Below, in pieces: positions 24,633-37,076 of a DNA stretch of 64,000 nucleotides. Below the pieces are notes generated by a model. It searched no databases. It saw only the letters and a list, made by a program, of their open reading frames with translations, and was not told the DNA's origin. The stretch spans positions 4,173,563 to 4,237,562 of the forward strand of contig JAJEKV010000014.1 in assembly GCA_021234155.1 (NCBI GenBank), written 5' to 3'. Source of the stretch: Isoetes taiwanensis. Its lineage: Eukaryota; Streptophyta; Lycopodiopsida; Isoetales; Isoetaceae. Each line of letters starts with the position of its first letter. Position 1 is the stretch's first letter. Position numbers and translations under genes: made by a program.

Positions 24633-24944
24633 GGCTTAAATTTAAGGGAACCATTTGTATATTGAGTAGTTTGTTTGATGTTGATGTTGCTTTCTATGTG
24701 CAGGGGACGGGTTGGAGAATAAGGTTTCGCGAGTGGAATTGGGAGCGTGACGTGCAGCAGAGGGTGGCTGGGTGGCTGTCATCTATGTTGTTTGGTAAGG
24801 TCATGGTATTTATGGATTGTCATGAGTAAAGTTGTGTTGGTGAGTCTGCTGGTGTGTTAAACATTCTAGGATTTGGGTAGCAGGTAGTAGGTTGTATATT
24901 TGTGTGTGTATGCATGTTGGAAGGGACTGGAGTGTGAGGTTGTA

Positions 24945-26920
24945 ATGCCAAGGCCTAGAGTAGAGATTGATCCAGGTCAGACATACTCTGCTGATGAGCT
25001 TAGAAGATTGAGGCGAAATGAGTACATGCGGAGATGGTATGCGGAGTTGTCTCAAGAGAGGAGAGATGAGTTGAGGCAGCGGAGAAGGGGTTCAGGTGGT
25101 CATCGGGTGGGGGGATTGGGTGGCAGACATACTGAGGAAGAGGGTGTGAGCGGGCAACAGATGCCAAGAGATGTGGAGAGTGTTCTAGAAGTGGTGGTTG
25201 TGCCAAGCATGGCGGTTATACATTGGCAATGGCGTATACAAAGGATGCAAGCTCGTCCTATTCCATCTGGTAGTGAATTCATGTGGAACAGATTTTGTGT
25301 GCATTGTCATATTGCGTTACTGCCTGGTGAGAGCGATACTTTTTGTTGCAATCGGGGAGGGCGTATCCTACTAAAGCGACCTGAATTGCCTCTTTATGAG
25401 CAAGCAGGATTTAGTGCGAAGTCATGCATTAAACCATCTGTTTGCCTTCACTGGGCTTGGCGTTGCTGGTGGAGGTTGTGCGATTAGGGATGCCATCCTC
25501 AGTTGCTTTGATGGGTAGGACATACCACAAAATACATCCTACGTCAAAACCTGGCCAGCCGTTGCATTGGAATTTTCATGACAGTAGTGAGAGGGAGCGG
25601 GTTGCAGAGAGGAAGTTATTGCCTGTTGCTTGGGTGACGCGAATAGCAGCGACTTTAGAGGCTATTAATCGCATGATAAGGCGAGTAAAGCAAATGCGCT
25701 TGGAGTCCGTGTTCTTGACATTGAATGGGGCAGTTATGAGTGATGAAGTTGCTGCCATAGTGCATGCAAACAACTCATCACAATTAATCCAAGGATAGCG
25801 GTTTTTTTACTTCACCAGGATCAACGATCAGTTTTCATGAGTATAATGGATCCGCAGTATGAACCCTTGCAGTATCTGCTTATATTTCCAGCTGGCACGA
25901 CGGGGTGGTTCCCTGGTAATGACCATCACATGTCGCAGGTTGATTGATATAGGTCACATTTGCTCCATGAGGTGCGGTTCCTTCAGTTAGGGCGTCTGAC
26001 TTGTAAATACCTTGTGGACATGTATTCTAGGGTCGAAGAAGAAAGGCTAAATTTCTTGGAAACTAATGGCTATCAGAGGTCTGTGGTTGATAACTCAAAT
26101 CTTGACGAGGATGATGATTTTGTTGAGAACCAGGGTGGTCAATATCTCCGACGGTCGCTCCCTTCGTCTTTCATTGGTTCTAGGCAATGGTGCTCTGTCC
26201 AGATTGCGGATGCGCTTGCTCTTGCAAGAGTGATAGCCTGTTTATTACAATGACTACGAATCCGGATTGGCCAGAGATCAAGGCAATGTTGCGCGTTGGG
26301 CAAACTGCTGCAGATGTCCCAATTATTGTTGTCAGGTCATTCCATGTTCGTTTCCAATCTTTGAAGGATTTCCTGTGTTCTTATGTTGGTCCGCTTGCGT
26401 ACATGATCCATGTGATAGAATTCCAGAAACGTGGGCTGCCTCATGGCCACATTGTACTTAAAACAGAACATAAGATTCCATTTGAGGTGATTGACTTGCT
26501 AATATCTGCTGAGATTCCAGAAAATGATGAGGTGCTGGCTCAAATGGTACGAAGATATATGGTGCACAATCACTCTGAATGATGTTGTAAGGATGGGGCG
26601 TGTTGTTGGGGTTATCCTCGAGATTTGACTACAAGAACACATTTGGACTCGAAGGGTTATGTGCAATATCGAAGAAGTAAAGTTGAAGATAGATAGATAT
26701 GTTGTGTCATACTCACCTTTCCTGTTAAAGCAGTTTGTCATATCAATGTTGACGTTGCTTCGACTGTTCATATCTTCATGTATCTATACAGCTACATTTA
26801 TAAAGGATTTGACAAGGTGGAGTATCAAATTGATCGTCAACAAGAATGTGATGATGAGATACGTGATTACCAAAGTGCAAGGTATCTATCTTCAACTGAG
26901 GTGGCATGGCGAATACTAAA
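24945..26920 (+). pseudogene. Helitron N-terminal region and Rep (HUH) domain
   Basis: The sequence starts at MPRPRVEIDPGQTYSADELR. An Arg-rich segment with SQERRDELRQRRR follows, then a Cys-containing segment FCVHCHIALLPGESDTFCC near 25300. From about 25830 come Helitron landmarks: FPAGTTGWFPGN, LVDMYSRVEEERLNFL, LRRSLPSSFIGSRQW, then after a frame change LFITMTTNPDWPEIK. The HUH motif is KRGLPHGHIVL at about 26427-26460. The catalytic-Tyr region YSYIYKGFDKVEYQIDR is at about 26784-26835. The order matches Helitron_like_N followed by Rep. At least five frame changes or stops break it (for example near 25490, 25800, 26220 and 26580). Confidence 0.88.
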
Positions 26921-29042
26921 GTTTCATGTGACAGAAAAGTATCCTGCTGTTAAGTGCCTTCCACTTCATCGTCAACAAAGAATGAGTAGGTCATATAGGA
27001 GGCCCAATAGCGCTTTGTTGCTTGATCGTTACTTCTTGAGGCCTTCTGCTATAGAATTTTCGCAGCCAACCTATCTTCAGTACTATGAACAGTACATATT
27101 TGTGCCCTGTAGAGATGGAATGTATACTGATGGTGACCACCTTGAACTACCCAGGTCACAGCTTCCTAGGAACGTAGTTCGCAAGAGAAGTAGGGGAAGC
27201 CTTATTTGCAGAATAAGGTTGGTCATGCCACGTGAGGGGGAGCTATTCTATTCGCGACAGTTGCTGCTGTATACTCCAACCAGATGTTGGGAAGACTTAA
27301 AGAATTATAATGGGACTACCTATGATACCTATCAGGAAGTCGTAACTGTTATGAGTTTGTTGCATGATAGATCAGAGCCGGTTGTGACAATGCAGGAGGC
27401 AGTGTCGGCATTGCAAATGCCGTCGCAACTCCGTTTCCTTTTTGTGCTTCTGAATCTTGATGGTGCTCCGGCAAGTGAGCTGTGGACGAATTTCGCTGAT
27501 AAGGGACTTCTATGATGTTTCAGAGGCAAGCACTTTGCTTGCAGAGTAGCACGCTCTTTTGTGCATTGAAAATGTGCTTGTGCAGCATGGCTCTAGTGTT
27601 ACTGGCTTTGAGCTGCCTGAAATCTACATTCGGTCACAGCTAGTGCTGCAAGAGCTGTCGAAATTTTCTCACCATAGATCTTACATAGAAGAGTCGAGAA
27701 AGATGCGTGATAAGATGAACATGAATCAAGGATGAATATATGATTATGTTGAGAACATGGTGCATGAGGCAGGGATAAGAAGACCCGTGTTTATTGATGG
27801 GAAAGCTGGTACAGGTAAGACTTTCCTACTCAATGCTATATGTTTGTTAATCAGAGGCTCCCGGTTGATTGTTTTGCCCTGTGCGACAACTGCATTGGCT
27901 GGGATGTTATATCCAGGAGGGAAAACTGCGCACTCATTGTTTCAAATTCCTGTAACTGAAAATAGTGTTGCTGTGCACTCGACTATTGAGGCCACGTCTG
28001 AGAAAGCGAGCTTGCTGATTGAATGCCATTTAATCATTTGGGATGAATTTGCAATGGCAAATAGAGCTGCGATTGAATCAATGAGTCTGCTTCTACATGA
28101 ATTGTGTAGAAATGATGCTCCATTTGGAGGAAAATATTTTGTGGCTGCAGGCAACTTTAGGCAAATAGCACCCATAGTACCAGGTGGAGGGAGAAGTGCA
28201 ACAATAGCTGCTTCTATTAAATCATCTGAGATTTGGAGAGCATTCATTGTTCACACGTTAGATAAATCGGTTAGAAATGCTGTGGACCCAAAGTTAGTAA
28301 CATTAGTATCGTCCATAGGTGAGAATTGGCAGTCAAATGTTGTGACATTTGATTTGTTCTGCAACATCTGTGGAAGAGGCATGAGAATTCTTATACCCAA
28401 CAGATATTATTTGTAGACCAACCTTGTGTGAAAGGAGAGCATTTTTATCTCCATTAAATGTGCATGTGGATGAGTTCAACAGATCTATTCTTGATCGTAT
28501 GCCAGGTCTGGAAAAGAGATATTACTCTCAAGATTCCATAACTGAAAATGACCAGGTAATTCACACAAGCGCTCTTGCTGAAAATGAGTTTATTCACAGC
28601 TATGATCACCCGATTTTGCCAAAACACACGCATTGTCTTAAAGTAGGAGCTGTGTATCAAATTATGAGATTGTTGGATGCGAATAAGGGGCTTGTGAAGA
28701 ACGTTAGAGTTGTCATACACGAAATGCACAATAAATTTGTGAATGTCCGGCTTCTTGGACATGACAACACGAGCTCAGAAAACATACATGCAATTTGTTG
28801 GGCAGATTTCTTCCACCAGCTAGCACTGCCCTTTTACGATACATAGGTGCCAGCTGCCGCTTAAGCTAGCATACTCAACGATATTCCACAGTTGTCTTGG
28901 CCTAACATTAGGTAAGATAGTCTTGGATTTGCGAACAAATGTGTTTGCCCATGGGCAATTGTACAAGGCATTGACAAGAATACGAACTAGAGAAGAAGTT
29001 GATACTATGCCATCTATTAGAAACTTCGACTTTTTGTTGTGA
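26921..29042 (+). pseudogene. Helitron Pif1-like helicase domain
   Basis: After the linker (WEDLKNYNGTTYDTYQEV, about 27285) and the cap region, 27757-28416 carries the helicase core: Walker A GKAGTGKT, Walker B IIWDEFAM, and NFRQIAPIVPGGGRSA. A frame change leads into 28424-28846, with HCLKVGAVYQIMRLLDANKG. The C-terminal motif VFAHGQLYKALTRIR, equivalent to the Pif1/RecD VALSRV motif, is still readable at about 28938-28985. There is a stop near 29042. Superfamily 1B helicases of this kind unwind the strand displaced during Helitron transposition. Frame changes near 27530, 28420 and 28850 inactivate it. Confidence 0.9.
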
Positions 29043-29080
29043 AGTTGTCTTCTTGTTTGAGATTTTGCTCTCAAACTCTA

Positions 29081-29771
29081 TCTGTTTTCTTTATGAAGCT
29101 GCTTCCGTTTTGAAATATATATAAATAGAATCAGTCATTAGAAACATGTTACATTTGTCCATTGAAGTTTTTAGGCTATTGACATACTACAATTTCTAAG
29201 AATGCATGAAGTAATCTTCCAGCTTTTACTTAAAATCTACCTAAGCTAATAATATATGTCTATGTTATCAGTCTGACGCAAAATGTTAATAGCTCTTTTA
29301 AAACATATGTGATAGTTTAGACAAGGAAGATGAAGTTGTTCGACACCATTATATTCTTGCATATATGCCTTCTGTTTCAAGGCATCTCATACATCCAAGA
29401 ATGTCAGGTGCAAGCCAGCAAGACCGCAAGCAGATAAAATGGATCTGTGTTTTTGTTGCACTTGTTGAAAATGTTCCAAGATCCTTGATAGCCAACACTG
29501 CAATTATTGCCTTCAAAGATGCCAACATTACACTTAAAAATGTCTCAATTAAGTGTAAATATGTGTCCTGAATGGTATTTGAACATAGACATCTTGCTTT
29601 GGAACTAATAAGAAGCCTTCGAAGCCTTATAAAAATCTTCCTTGCTTTAAAGTTAGATATCAGATCTACTATCTTGCATACATAGTTGCTCAAAAATAGT
29701 GTCAACTCAAGACAACTTTCTATTGGTGACAAGAATAAAATGGAGTGACATTATTTAACATATTCATATCT
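29081..29771. other. intergenic, no gene seen
   Basis: AT-rich. It may contain the 3' end of the Helitron, but I could not identify the terminal hairpin and CTRR. Confidence 0.35.
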
Positions 29772-30297
29772 ATATTTCAGTCCATAAGGCATTGATTTGG
29801 AAGTTGAAGACTTACTACTCATTCACTCCTTTTTGCTCACAATATTTATTTAATGATTACATGGTCATAATACACAACTCCTCCTAAATTACTTCAACTA
29901 CAATCGTGTGTGATTACCTATTACATCATGGGAATCAATTTTATCTATGCATGACATTAAGCCTACCCATTGCATAGCATATGTATGTTCTATTACCACA
30001 TTAACTATACCATGTCCAAGAATGTTGCATACCAATATTTCAGTCCATAAGGCATTGATTTGGAAGTTAAAGACTTACTGTACATTCACTCCTTTTTGCT
30101 CACAATATTATTTATTGATCACATGGTCATAATACACAACTCCTCGTAAATTACTTCAACTACAATCGTGTGTGATTACCTATTACATCATGGGAATCAA
30201 TTTTGTCTATGCATGATATTAAGCCTACCCATTCCATAACATTTGTATGTTCTATTACCCCACATTAACTATACCATGTCCAAGAATGTTGCATGCC
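29772..30297. repeat. 263-bp tandem duplication
   Basis: The unit starting ATATTTCAGTCCATAAGGCA at 29772 is repeated from 30035 with only a few changes. The second copy ends at the point where LINE copy 2 begins. Confidence 0.92.
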
Positions 30298-32185
30298 TCT
30301 CAGATGTCCCACATCTATCTAATTGACATGTGCTCTTAGCCAGTCTTACTGAGAAGCAGTTGACATCATGGGCAGAACATACTGGTGTACGTGCTGTAGG
30401 ACAGGCAGGCTTTCGTCCATGCCATTCTACAATAGACCATATTTTCACATTGCGCATGCTTATTGAACATAGTCGAAGTTTGAAACAAGACCTCTATATA
30501 TGCTTTGTGGATTTTACTTCTGCTTTTGATACAGTACCACGCGAGCTTCTTTGGCGGCCGCTTACTTGCAGACTTGGGGTTCCACAAGATCTTCAAAATG
30601 CAGTTTTATCGGCTCTATGAAAGGGTTTTGCTAAATTTCCAAAGATCGTGTACTCAAATCACTAGCAATATTGGAGTTCGCCGGGGTTGCCCTTTATCTC
30701 CTACACTCTTTGGCTTGTACATTGATCAATTGGAAGAATGGCTTGATAATCATGGCGGCGGAGGTCCACATTTGGCACACTATATCATTAGGCAACTTAT
30801 GTATGCCGATGATGTTTCACTTCGGCACATACCGCCGCTAGTATGCAAAGAACATTTACATGCTCGCGACAGTTTACGTGGAGAACACAGTCTCACAGTT
30901 AATCTCCAAAAGACCAAGCTTTTTGGTAGTTCAATCTTCTCGTCACAATGTTCCCCTATGCACTATGATAGCCGCTGAAGTTGAAGTTGTAGATAGCTAC
31001 AAGTATCTTGGTGTAGAATTAGAAGAACACACTTTGGGAACAATTAGTATTACCAAGCCGGTGGTCACTGAATGGAGAGCACTCTATGCAATGCAAAACA
31101 ATTGTTTTCGCCAGAAATTCATGATTGGCCACGGAAAGCCCACTTGTTTTTCGGGCTTTGGTAGAGCCTGTTTTTCTTGTATGGCTCAAGGTGCAAAGTG
31201 GGGGGGCGCCATTAGTGCTAGTGCTTGGGAGAGCTTGGAGCGGGTGCAAAAGTCCTTTCTCACTTACAAAATTCACGGAGTTAAAACAACGGTGCCCTAT
31301 GCTATTCTTTTACAAGAGATATGTTTTTGGCCTCTTCAACATTCTGCCATGAAGCGCCATCTCCACTATATCTGCAAGGTGCACCACATGGATGATGTTA
31401 GGTATCCTGTTCTTGCACTTGCCATGGCTGAATCTCCTCAGCGTTTGAAACGATGTTGGAAAGAGCATTGCACTACATGGTTTGCCCGTTGGTCAGGCAA
31501 ACCGCGAGCAATCGCCTCGATGCTTGCCAGTTCTGATCCTGAGCTTTTGCAACAATATCTCAATGGTTGTTTTTCTCAAAAGATATGGGACGTAGTTACT
31601 TTGGCCCAAGTGAAAACTGGTCATTATCATGCACACATAAATCCCACCTTGGCACCAGGGCCCCAAGCTTATTTGCTTGCTTCATTGTCCAGGAACAAGC
31701 TTGTAGCTATTGCATCAATTCGCACGGGGTCCCACAAAGTCTGAGTTAATTGAGACAGATAGATGGGAGCGGCCGCAATTGCCGCGAGAAGCGAGACTAT
31801 GTGCCTCATTTGCCGCCATGTGTTATTGAAGATGAAAGCCATACTCTTCTGAGTTGCCATGCTTTTGAGATAGTCCGGAATCATTTGTTGACCTTAGCAT
31901 TCCATTCCACGCTTCCACAACTTCTCAGAGCACCATCTATGCATGACTTGGCATTATACATACTTGAGGTTCTAGATAAACGTCAGCAATTACTGAGCCC
32001 TCAGTAGTCATTATCTCCGCTTGTCTAGTATCATCATTACTGCAAAGGTTTTTCCCTTGAAAACCTTTCGAGGCAGGGGTTTTTTAATCCTAGTAGTAAT
32101 GATTGTACTAGCCCATTGTATGGGTCCCATGACCTATTGGTCTCCGTGGACGTTAAAAAAACTATTCTATTCTATTCTATTCATC
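30298..32185 (+). mobile_element. 5'-truncated LINE, copy 2, with (TATTC)n tail
   Basis: RT blocks are read across frames. 30330-30620 gives SWAEHTGVRAVGQAGFRPCH and FVDFTSAFDTVPRELLW. About 30680-30730 gives GCPLSPTLFGLYIDQLEEWL, with catalytic YADD at 30802-30813. 30860-31744 gives DSYKYLGVELEEH and the thumb/C-terminal region. A decayed zinc-finger-like end (IEDESHTLLSCHAFE) lies at about 31820-31870. The 3' UTR carries two hairpins (32044-32068 and 32131-32142), then a (TATTC)n tail ending near 32180. The endonuclease and N-terminal RT are missing. The 3' end closely resembles LINE copy 3 and the isolated 3' end at 45.9 kb. Confidence 0.92.
32044..32068 (+). ncRNA. LINE 3' UTR hairpin 1
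   Basis: AAAGGTTTT-loop-AAAACCTTT gives a perfect 9-bp stem with a 7-nt loop. The same GGTTTT/AAAACC stem occurs at 45887-45904 and 51855-51872. It may be a signal recognised by the element's own reverse transcriptase. Confidence 0.65.
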
Positions 32186-34682
32186 TATTAAACCTACATT
32201 TTAGATTACAGATTTAGCAACAAATCTAATTATTAAGGCCAGAGGACACTTCATTCAGACCCAAGATGCCATAGAAGGAAGGAAGGAAGGAAGGAAGTTT
32301 ATTTTAACGTCATAGAGCAAATTGTGAAAAGGTTTAAGAATGGAGCTTTCAACTTGAATTGACTACACTGTGCAAAGGCTAAGTAGATAAAGGCTTTATC
32401 CACTATGAAATTGAAAGTGAGCGAATCTTATAATCAGACAATTGAGATAAAACATATTATTGTAATAAAGTGAGTAAGGTGACATGGCATTTCTTAGAGA
32501 CCTTCTAAGAAGCTTTTCTTTTCTAGGTTGAGGGAATCTTAAGGGAATATTGGAGAATTTAATAATGCCTCTATAGAATCTTAGGGAATATTTGTGTAAT
32601 ATTGAATGAACCTTGAATGGTCTAAGGAATGTTAATAGACTATTGGAGCATCTAGGGCACTTTTGTAGAATCTTAGAGAATCTAAGGCGATCTTAGAAAA
32701 ACATGCGGGTGCAAAAAATTGATATCATTAGACAGAACCTAAAAAAAAAGGGCACAATTTAGTGCAAATCAGAACAGTTGCATCTGATTTTTGAAAGCAT
32801 CTAGCTCAATAGCATTTGGACCTCTCTTATAGCATCTCTCTAAAAATTTCCTTGCTTAACAAACTGCCAAGAATGCTCAAAAATCATAGATAAGACTCAA
32901 ATTGTTGTGATAATGCAAGAACTCATAGCTGATGCATTTGTTTACCTGTCTAGACATTGGCATTCCAACCAATGGCCATAGAAGACGAATTTAATCCCTG
33001 CAAAACTTGATATCTGTAGGGAACTTTTACTTCTTGAGTTCTATAGCAAGCAATCGTTTAGTAACAAAGCCATCCCCCTTCTTGCTAAAATCCCCATGCA
33101 AATAGTAGAAAAAAATCCATGGAATGTCAATCTCATGGAATCTATTAAATGCAACTAGGATTGTATTCGAAACTGCTTAAGAGAAGATTGGATATGAAGA
33201 TGAGTTGTCAAAAAGGTCATGTTTGGCCATGAAACGTGGTCCTGTATTTTGTTCAGATTTATTCTCGTCTTTACTTTTGGTTACACTTCCACCAACATTA
33301 GTACTAGGGGAATCGAAATGGAAACTTAACAAATATCAAAAGGACTTAGGAGAATGCCATTTACCATGAGGTCATTCAGGAAGCTTTCTGTCTGCTAATT
33401 TCAAATGTTGTTGAATTTATATTAAATTGCGAGGGTACTTTTTTGAAGCTAGGGAAATTTTACGGAATTTAGAAAAGTAGCGAAGGCATCTAGGGCAAAT
33501 TGTTAAGACGAGGTAAATTTTGAGAGGAACCATAGTAGAGGAAAGTTGCCTCCTAGCTTCTTATGGATATTTGATATGTTCCCTATCTTTTGTAATAGTT
33601 ATATGTGTTTATGTTCAATTACGAAACTATCACAGTAATGTAGTGGTAACTTAATGAGCTGGGGTCTTACAAATAGAAATATTTAGTAAGGTTTGCTATC
33701 TTGGAAGTTGAATAATGATCCATAGGCATATGTAGATGTGGGACATGGGTAATCCGTGGTGCTAATTTCACTACAACCCCAACATTTGGTCCACGGCTGA
33801 AAACAACAGTAAAAACAAAATACGCGTTGTCTTTTTGAAGATTTGAAAAAAACCTACACGTAGTTATATGGAGGTGTGGTTTTCCAAGGATATGTTGTAG
33901 TTTTCCTTAAGGATACGTAGTTTTTTTTTTAAAGAATGGGTGGTTTCTAAAGGAGGTGTAGTCTCTTTTTTAAGGATGTGTTGTTTTCTCAGGCGGTATG
34001 GTTTTTTGAAGAAATTTTTTTTTTTTTTTTTTTTGTGTTGTTTTTAAGGTAGTGTTTTTTTGAGGTGTGGTTTTTTAAGGTTTTCTAATAATTCATGTAT
34101 GATCAAGTTGTCCACATACTATTACTGCCACAAAATGGCAGCATACAAGAGTTATATATGTTTGACACACTTCACTATAGCATTTGACTTCATACATGTG
34201 TTGTGGGAGCTTGTAGAGCGTGAAAATTGTCGCAACTTGTAGAAGTTGATATGAAGAACCAAAAATAAATAGTTTGGCATCATATAGGCATTTCTTGAAG
34301 GACATTTGATCACCTAAGCATCTTGAACACTTGAAGTCAAAGGTTGAAGACCCAAAAGTTAATTGGAAGACTGCTCGAAATTCAATATGTAGCACAACAA
34401 CAGGGGGTACTTTGCATGATTCAAGCTTTTGCCATGATGTTACTTCTTAAGGCATGATTTGCTATTTCCCAAGGCTTTACTACCATCATTCCACCCAAAA
34501 ACATCATCTCTTATACATCATTTTCTCCCCTTTCATACACCAGTTTCAAGACCAAAGTTAGCAGGACTATTTTTCCTAGTCAAAAAAACACTATTTATCC
34601 ATCGCATATGAAAATTTGCTAAAATTCCATTCAATTTAGCCATTTTTAAAGTTCCAAAACCCGCTCAAAAATTACCCAGCGT
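32186..34682. other. intergenic, low-complexity patches, no gene seen
   Basis: A (GGAA)n run lies at about 32276-32297. Degenerate GTTTTT/AAGG-rich low-complexity sequence fills 33840-34080 and includes a T18 run near 34015. No frame longer than 100 codons. Confidence 0.4.
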
Positions 34683-34771
34683 TTGGGAATCTTGAGTTCT
34701 CAAATTCATACCATTAGGGAAGCACCAGTGCATCTCCATCTCCGCCTCCGCCACAGCGCAGCTGTAGAAAA

Positions 34772-35320
34772 ATGGATAAGGGTAAGAAGTTGGCAGTCGA
34801 CAATGTTGGGGAGGAAAAGAAAATCAGGAAGAGACCCGGATCTGGAGCCCCGGGCAACCTTACGGTGCCCTTTAATCCTGACCTCGAGGAGCTCAATCCG
34901 TGGTGTATCTGTGAACCGAAGTGTCGGTGTTTAGGTCGGGGGCTGCCGTCATGCATTAGCTGCGGGCGAGTGCACTGCCTATTCTGCGACAGAATCCACC
35001 ATGCTCAGGATATGCGGGATCATGGCTACACTTTAGGGTTATTGGAGGTGCTGGGGGTTCTAGGCGACAAAAACGATTCAATAAGGCGCCAGGATCTGGA
35101 TAGAACTATGCAGTGTTTTAATCGTCTTCAGATTCATGCGGCAATACAACGGTCGCCAAGATATCAGCACAACCTTACAATCTGCAACCTCGGAAAGGTT
35201 TGTATATATTGTTGTGAGAAGAATCCTGTGGATTTCGTGTGCCGGGCGTATGTTGGGAGAAATTTGGAAAAGGTTAGGAAGATCGGAGAGCCGTCGGCAG
35301 AAAAAAGGCCAAAGAATTGA
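34772..35320 (+). CDS. uncharacterised Cys-rich protein, 182 aa
   Basis: An intact frame with a start preceded by a CT-rich leader typical of plant 5' UTRs (34720-34765). The N-terminus is Lys-rich and charged (GEEKKIRKRPGSGAPGN). Residues 44-74 hold a dense Cys/His cluster: WCICEPKCRC, LPSCISCGRVHCLFC, DRIHH. The rest is mixed, with two more Cys (IYCCEKNP). No signal peptide or membrane span. The cluster suggests zinc binding and is loosely reminiscent of the C2HC5 finger of ASC-1/TRIP4 proteins, but spacing differs and I would not assign that family. It could be the first exon of a longer gene. It is one of the few intact non-transposon frames in the window. Confidence 0.5.
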   Translation: MDKGKKLAVDNVGEEKKIRKRPGSGAPGNLTVPFNPDLEELNPWCICEPKCRCLGRGLPSCISCGRVHCLFCDRIHHAQDMRDHGYTLGLLEVLGVLGDKNDSIRRQDLDRTMQCFNRLQIHAAIQRSPRYQHNLTICNLGKVCIYCCEKNPVDFVCRAYVGRNLEKVRKIGEPSAEKRPKN

Positions 35321-35349
35321 ACATCCAGGATAGGAAAGGGCAGCAATGG

Positions 35350-36223
35350 AGGAAAAGGACTGGCGGCATGTAATCTCTTTTGCTTGTTTTTCGTTTTTTT
35401 ACTATTTGTCCTTTACCTTCTTCGTTCTTTTATGATTCCAGTTTGCCAAATAGGTAATATGTATCAGCAAAATGCTGTATGAAAAATGTTTAAATGATGC
35501 GGGGAAACCCGGACATAGCAGGAACAAATTATGACTGACAGACTTGTTTGATAGCTGAATGCATAGCTAAATTATGCAGAATTAGACGTAGCTGAATGCC
35601 TGAACATGTTCTCAATGATATATGTTTAAATATGTAATATCTCTGTATGGAGAAATTTTTGAATGAAGGAAATATGAAGTAATAGTTGTCAATGGTAAAG
35701 CGGCCTCAATAAAACCTAAAGTAACATCTGTTACTGATAAATTAGCTCCATTGTGTATTCTTAAAAATCGCCTTAGTGATGAAATGATTCCGATCCATAG
35801 TATTATATCCCACGGAGACAATGCACGAATATATTGGAAATTATGGAAATTATGGACCCTAACAATATAGAACGTAATAGGGATTATTGAAGGATTATTG
35901 AGGGAGTATAGTGCAGATAAGTTACACCAGCGGATGTATATACAAAGTAGGAAAGCATTACAGGAGACGCCGGACTACATTGGGCAATAGAACAGAAAAG
36001 ATAACATGCGAAATTAGACAAGAATGGACCATATCGTGGGAGATATCGACTCAGAACGAAAAGGTGGCGAACACATCGAAACAAAGGGGAGTACAAGATG
36101 AGGGGCGACAGATAAGTGACAGGTAGGCAAGGAACAAGAATAATCTGCCATGCAGAACCATACTCGTAAAAATACAAGTAGGGTGGGATCGTCGAAGGTA
36201 CACACAGAGAACAAAGGAACTTC
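35350..36223. other. intergenic to LINE 5' UTR, no gene seen
   Basis: Sequence after the Cys-rich frame. From about 35880 base composition becomes purine-rich on the plus strand like the downstream LINE, so the LINE's 5' UTR may begin about there. Confidence 0.35.
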
Positions 36224-36700
36224 AGAGTAAAAGGTGGACGGGGCAAGCTACAGGACAGAGAGGCTATGCCTCCACCGTACACCAGGATAGCGAGGGCTAG
36301 ACCCACCAACTGGTAACCCGGACCACTAAAAACTCATTAGCACCTGGAGAACGGCATATGACTTATTCAGAGAGGTATGGAGAATACCTCATTTACCGAT
36401 TTCTGTCAACACAGAGTAAAAGGTGGACGGGGGCAAGTTACGGGACAGTGAGGCCAAGCCTCCGCCGTACACCAGGATAGCGAGGGCTGGACCCACCAAC
36501 TGGTAACCCGGACCACTAAAAACTCACTATAATATAATATAACATCTGTGAACAACATATGACTTCTAGCGAGGTATGAAGAATACCTCAGATGACGAAA
36601 TTGCCGACACTATGGATTGAGGGAAATTATGGACAGTAGGGTTTTACCCCACGCCACAGACCAGGGGAGCGCGGGCACGGCCCCCCTCTGATTCCATGAT
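36224..36700 (+). repeat. LINE 5' UTR tandem monomers (~189 bp, 3 units)
   Basis: AGAGTAAAAGGTGGACGG at 36224 recurs at 36413 (offset 189), with CACCAGGATAGCGAGGGCTR and ACTGGTAACCCGGACCACTA in both. A third, more diverged unit starts near 36602 (GGACAGTAGGG...CAGACCAGGGGAGCGCGGGC). Between units sits a conserved hairpin (36372-36390 and 36571-36589): GAGGTAT, a 5-nt loop and ATACCTC. Tandem 5' monomers acting as promoters are known from L1 elements of other organisms. Confidence 0.85.
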
Positions 36701-37076
36701 TCCAGCCCACCAAAATGACACATGCACAGAAATACAGGAATACAGAACTACAAAAGATGCAGAGATACAGAAGTTCAGAACGGACGAAATACCAACGTAA
36801 TCAATGCAGACAGGCATCTACCCAACTAATCAGCCTCGAAAAACCCGAAAGGATCAACCTTGGGCAACAGACGAAAGAAGGTAAATGACAATAAAAGAGA
36901 CGGACGGAATTAATTATGGCCTTTTGCATTTTAAATTTTGAATTTCGAATTAGAACGGTAATTATGAAGCAGGAAATATATAGTCTTAGGGAGAGACAAC
37001 GGCTATCTTACAAGTGAGAGCCGAGCACGAGCGCACTGCCTAGAGCCACCACAGAGTCTTTCTGCACAGGATTCTC

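Larger units (their letters stand above)
22840..29080 (+). mobile_element. decayed autonomous Helitron (approximate limits)
   Basis: RepHel coding remnants run from about 24945 to 29042 on the plus strand. They are preceded by a leader with a probable intron: donor-like AATCAG|GTAAGG near 23371, and acceptor-like TGTGCAG|GGGACG near 24702. Helitrons transpose by rolling-circle replication, using an HUH Rep fused to a Pif1-type helicase. The 5' TC and 3' hairpin-CTRR termini were not located, so the outer limits are estimates. Many frame changes make it inactive. Confidence 0.8.
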
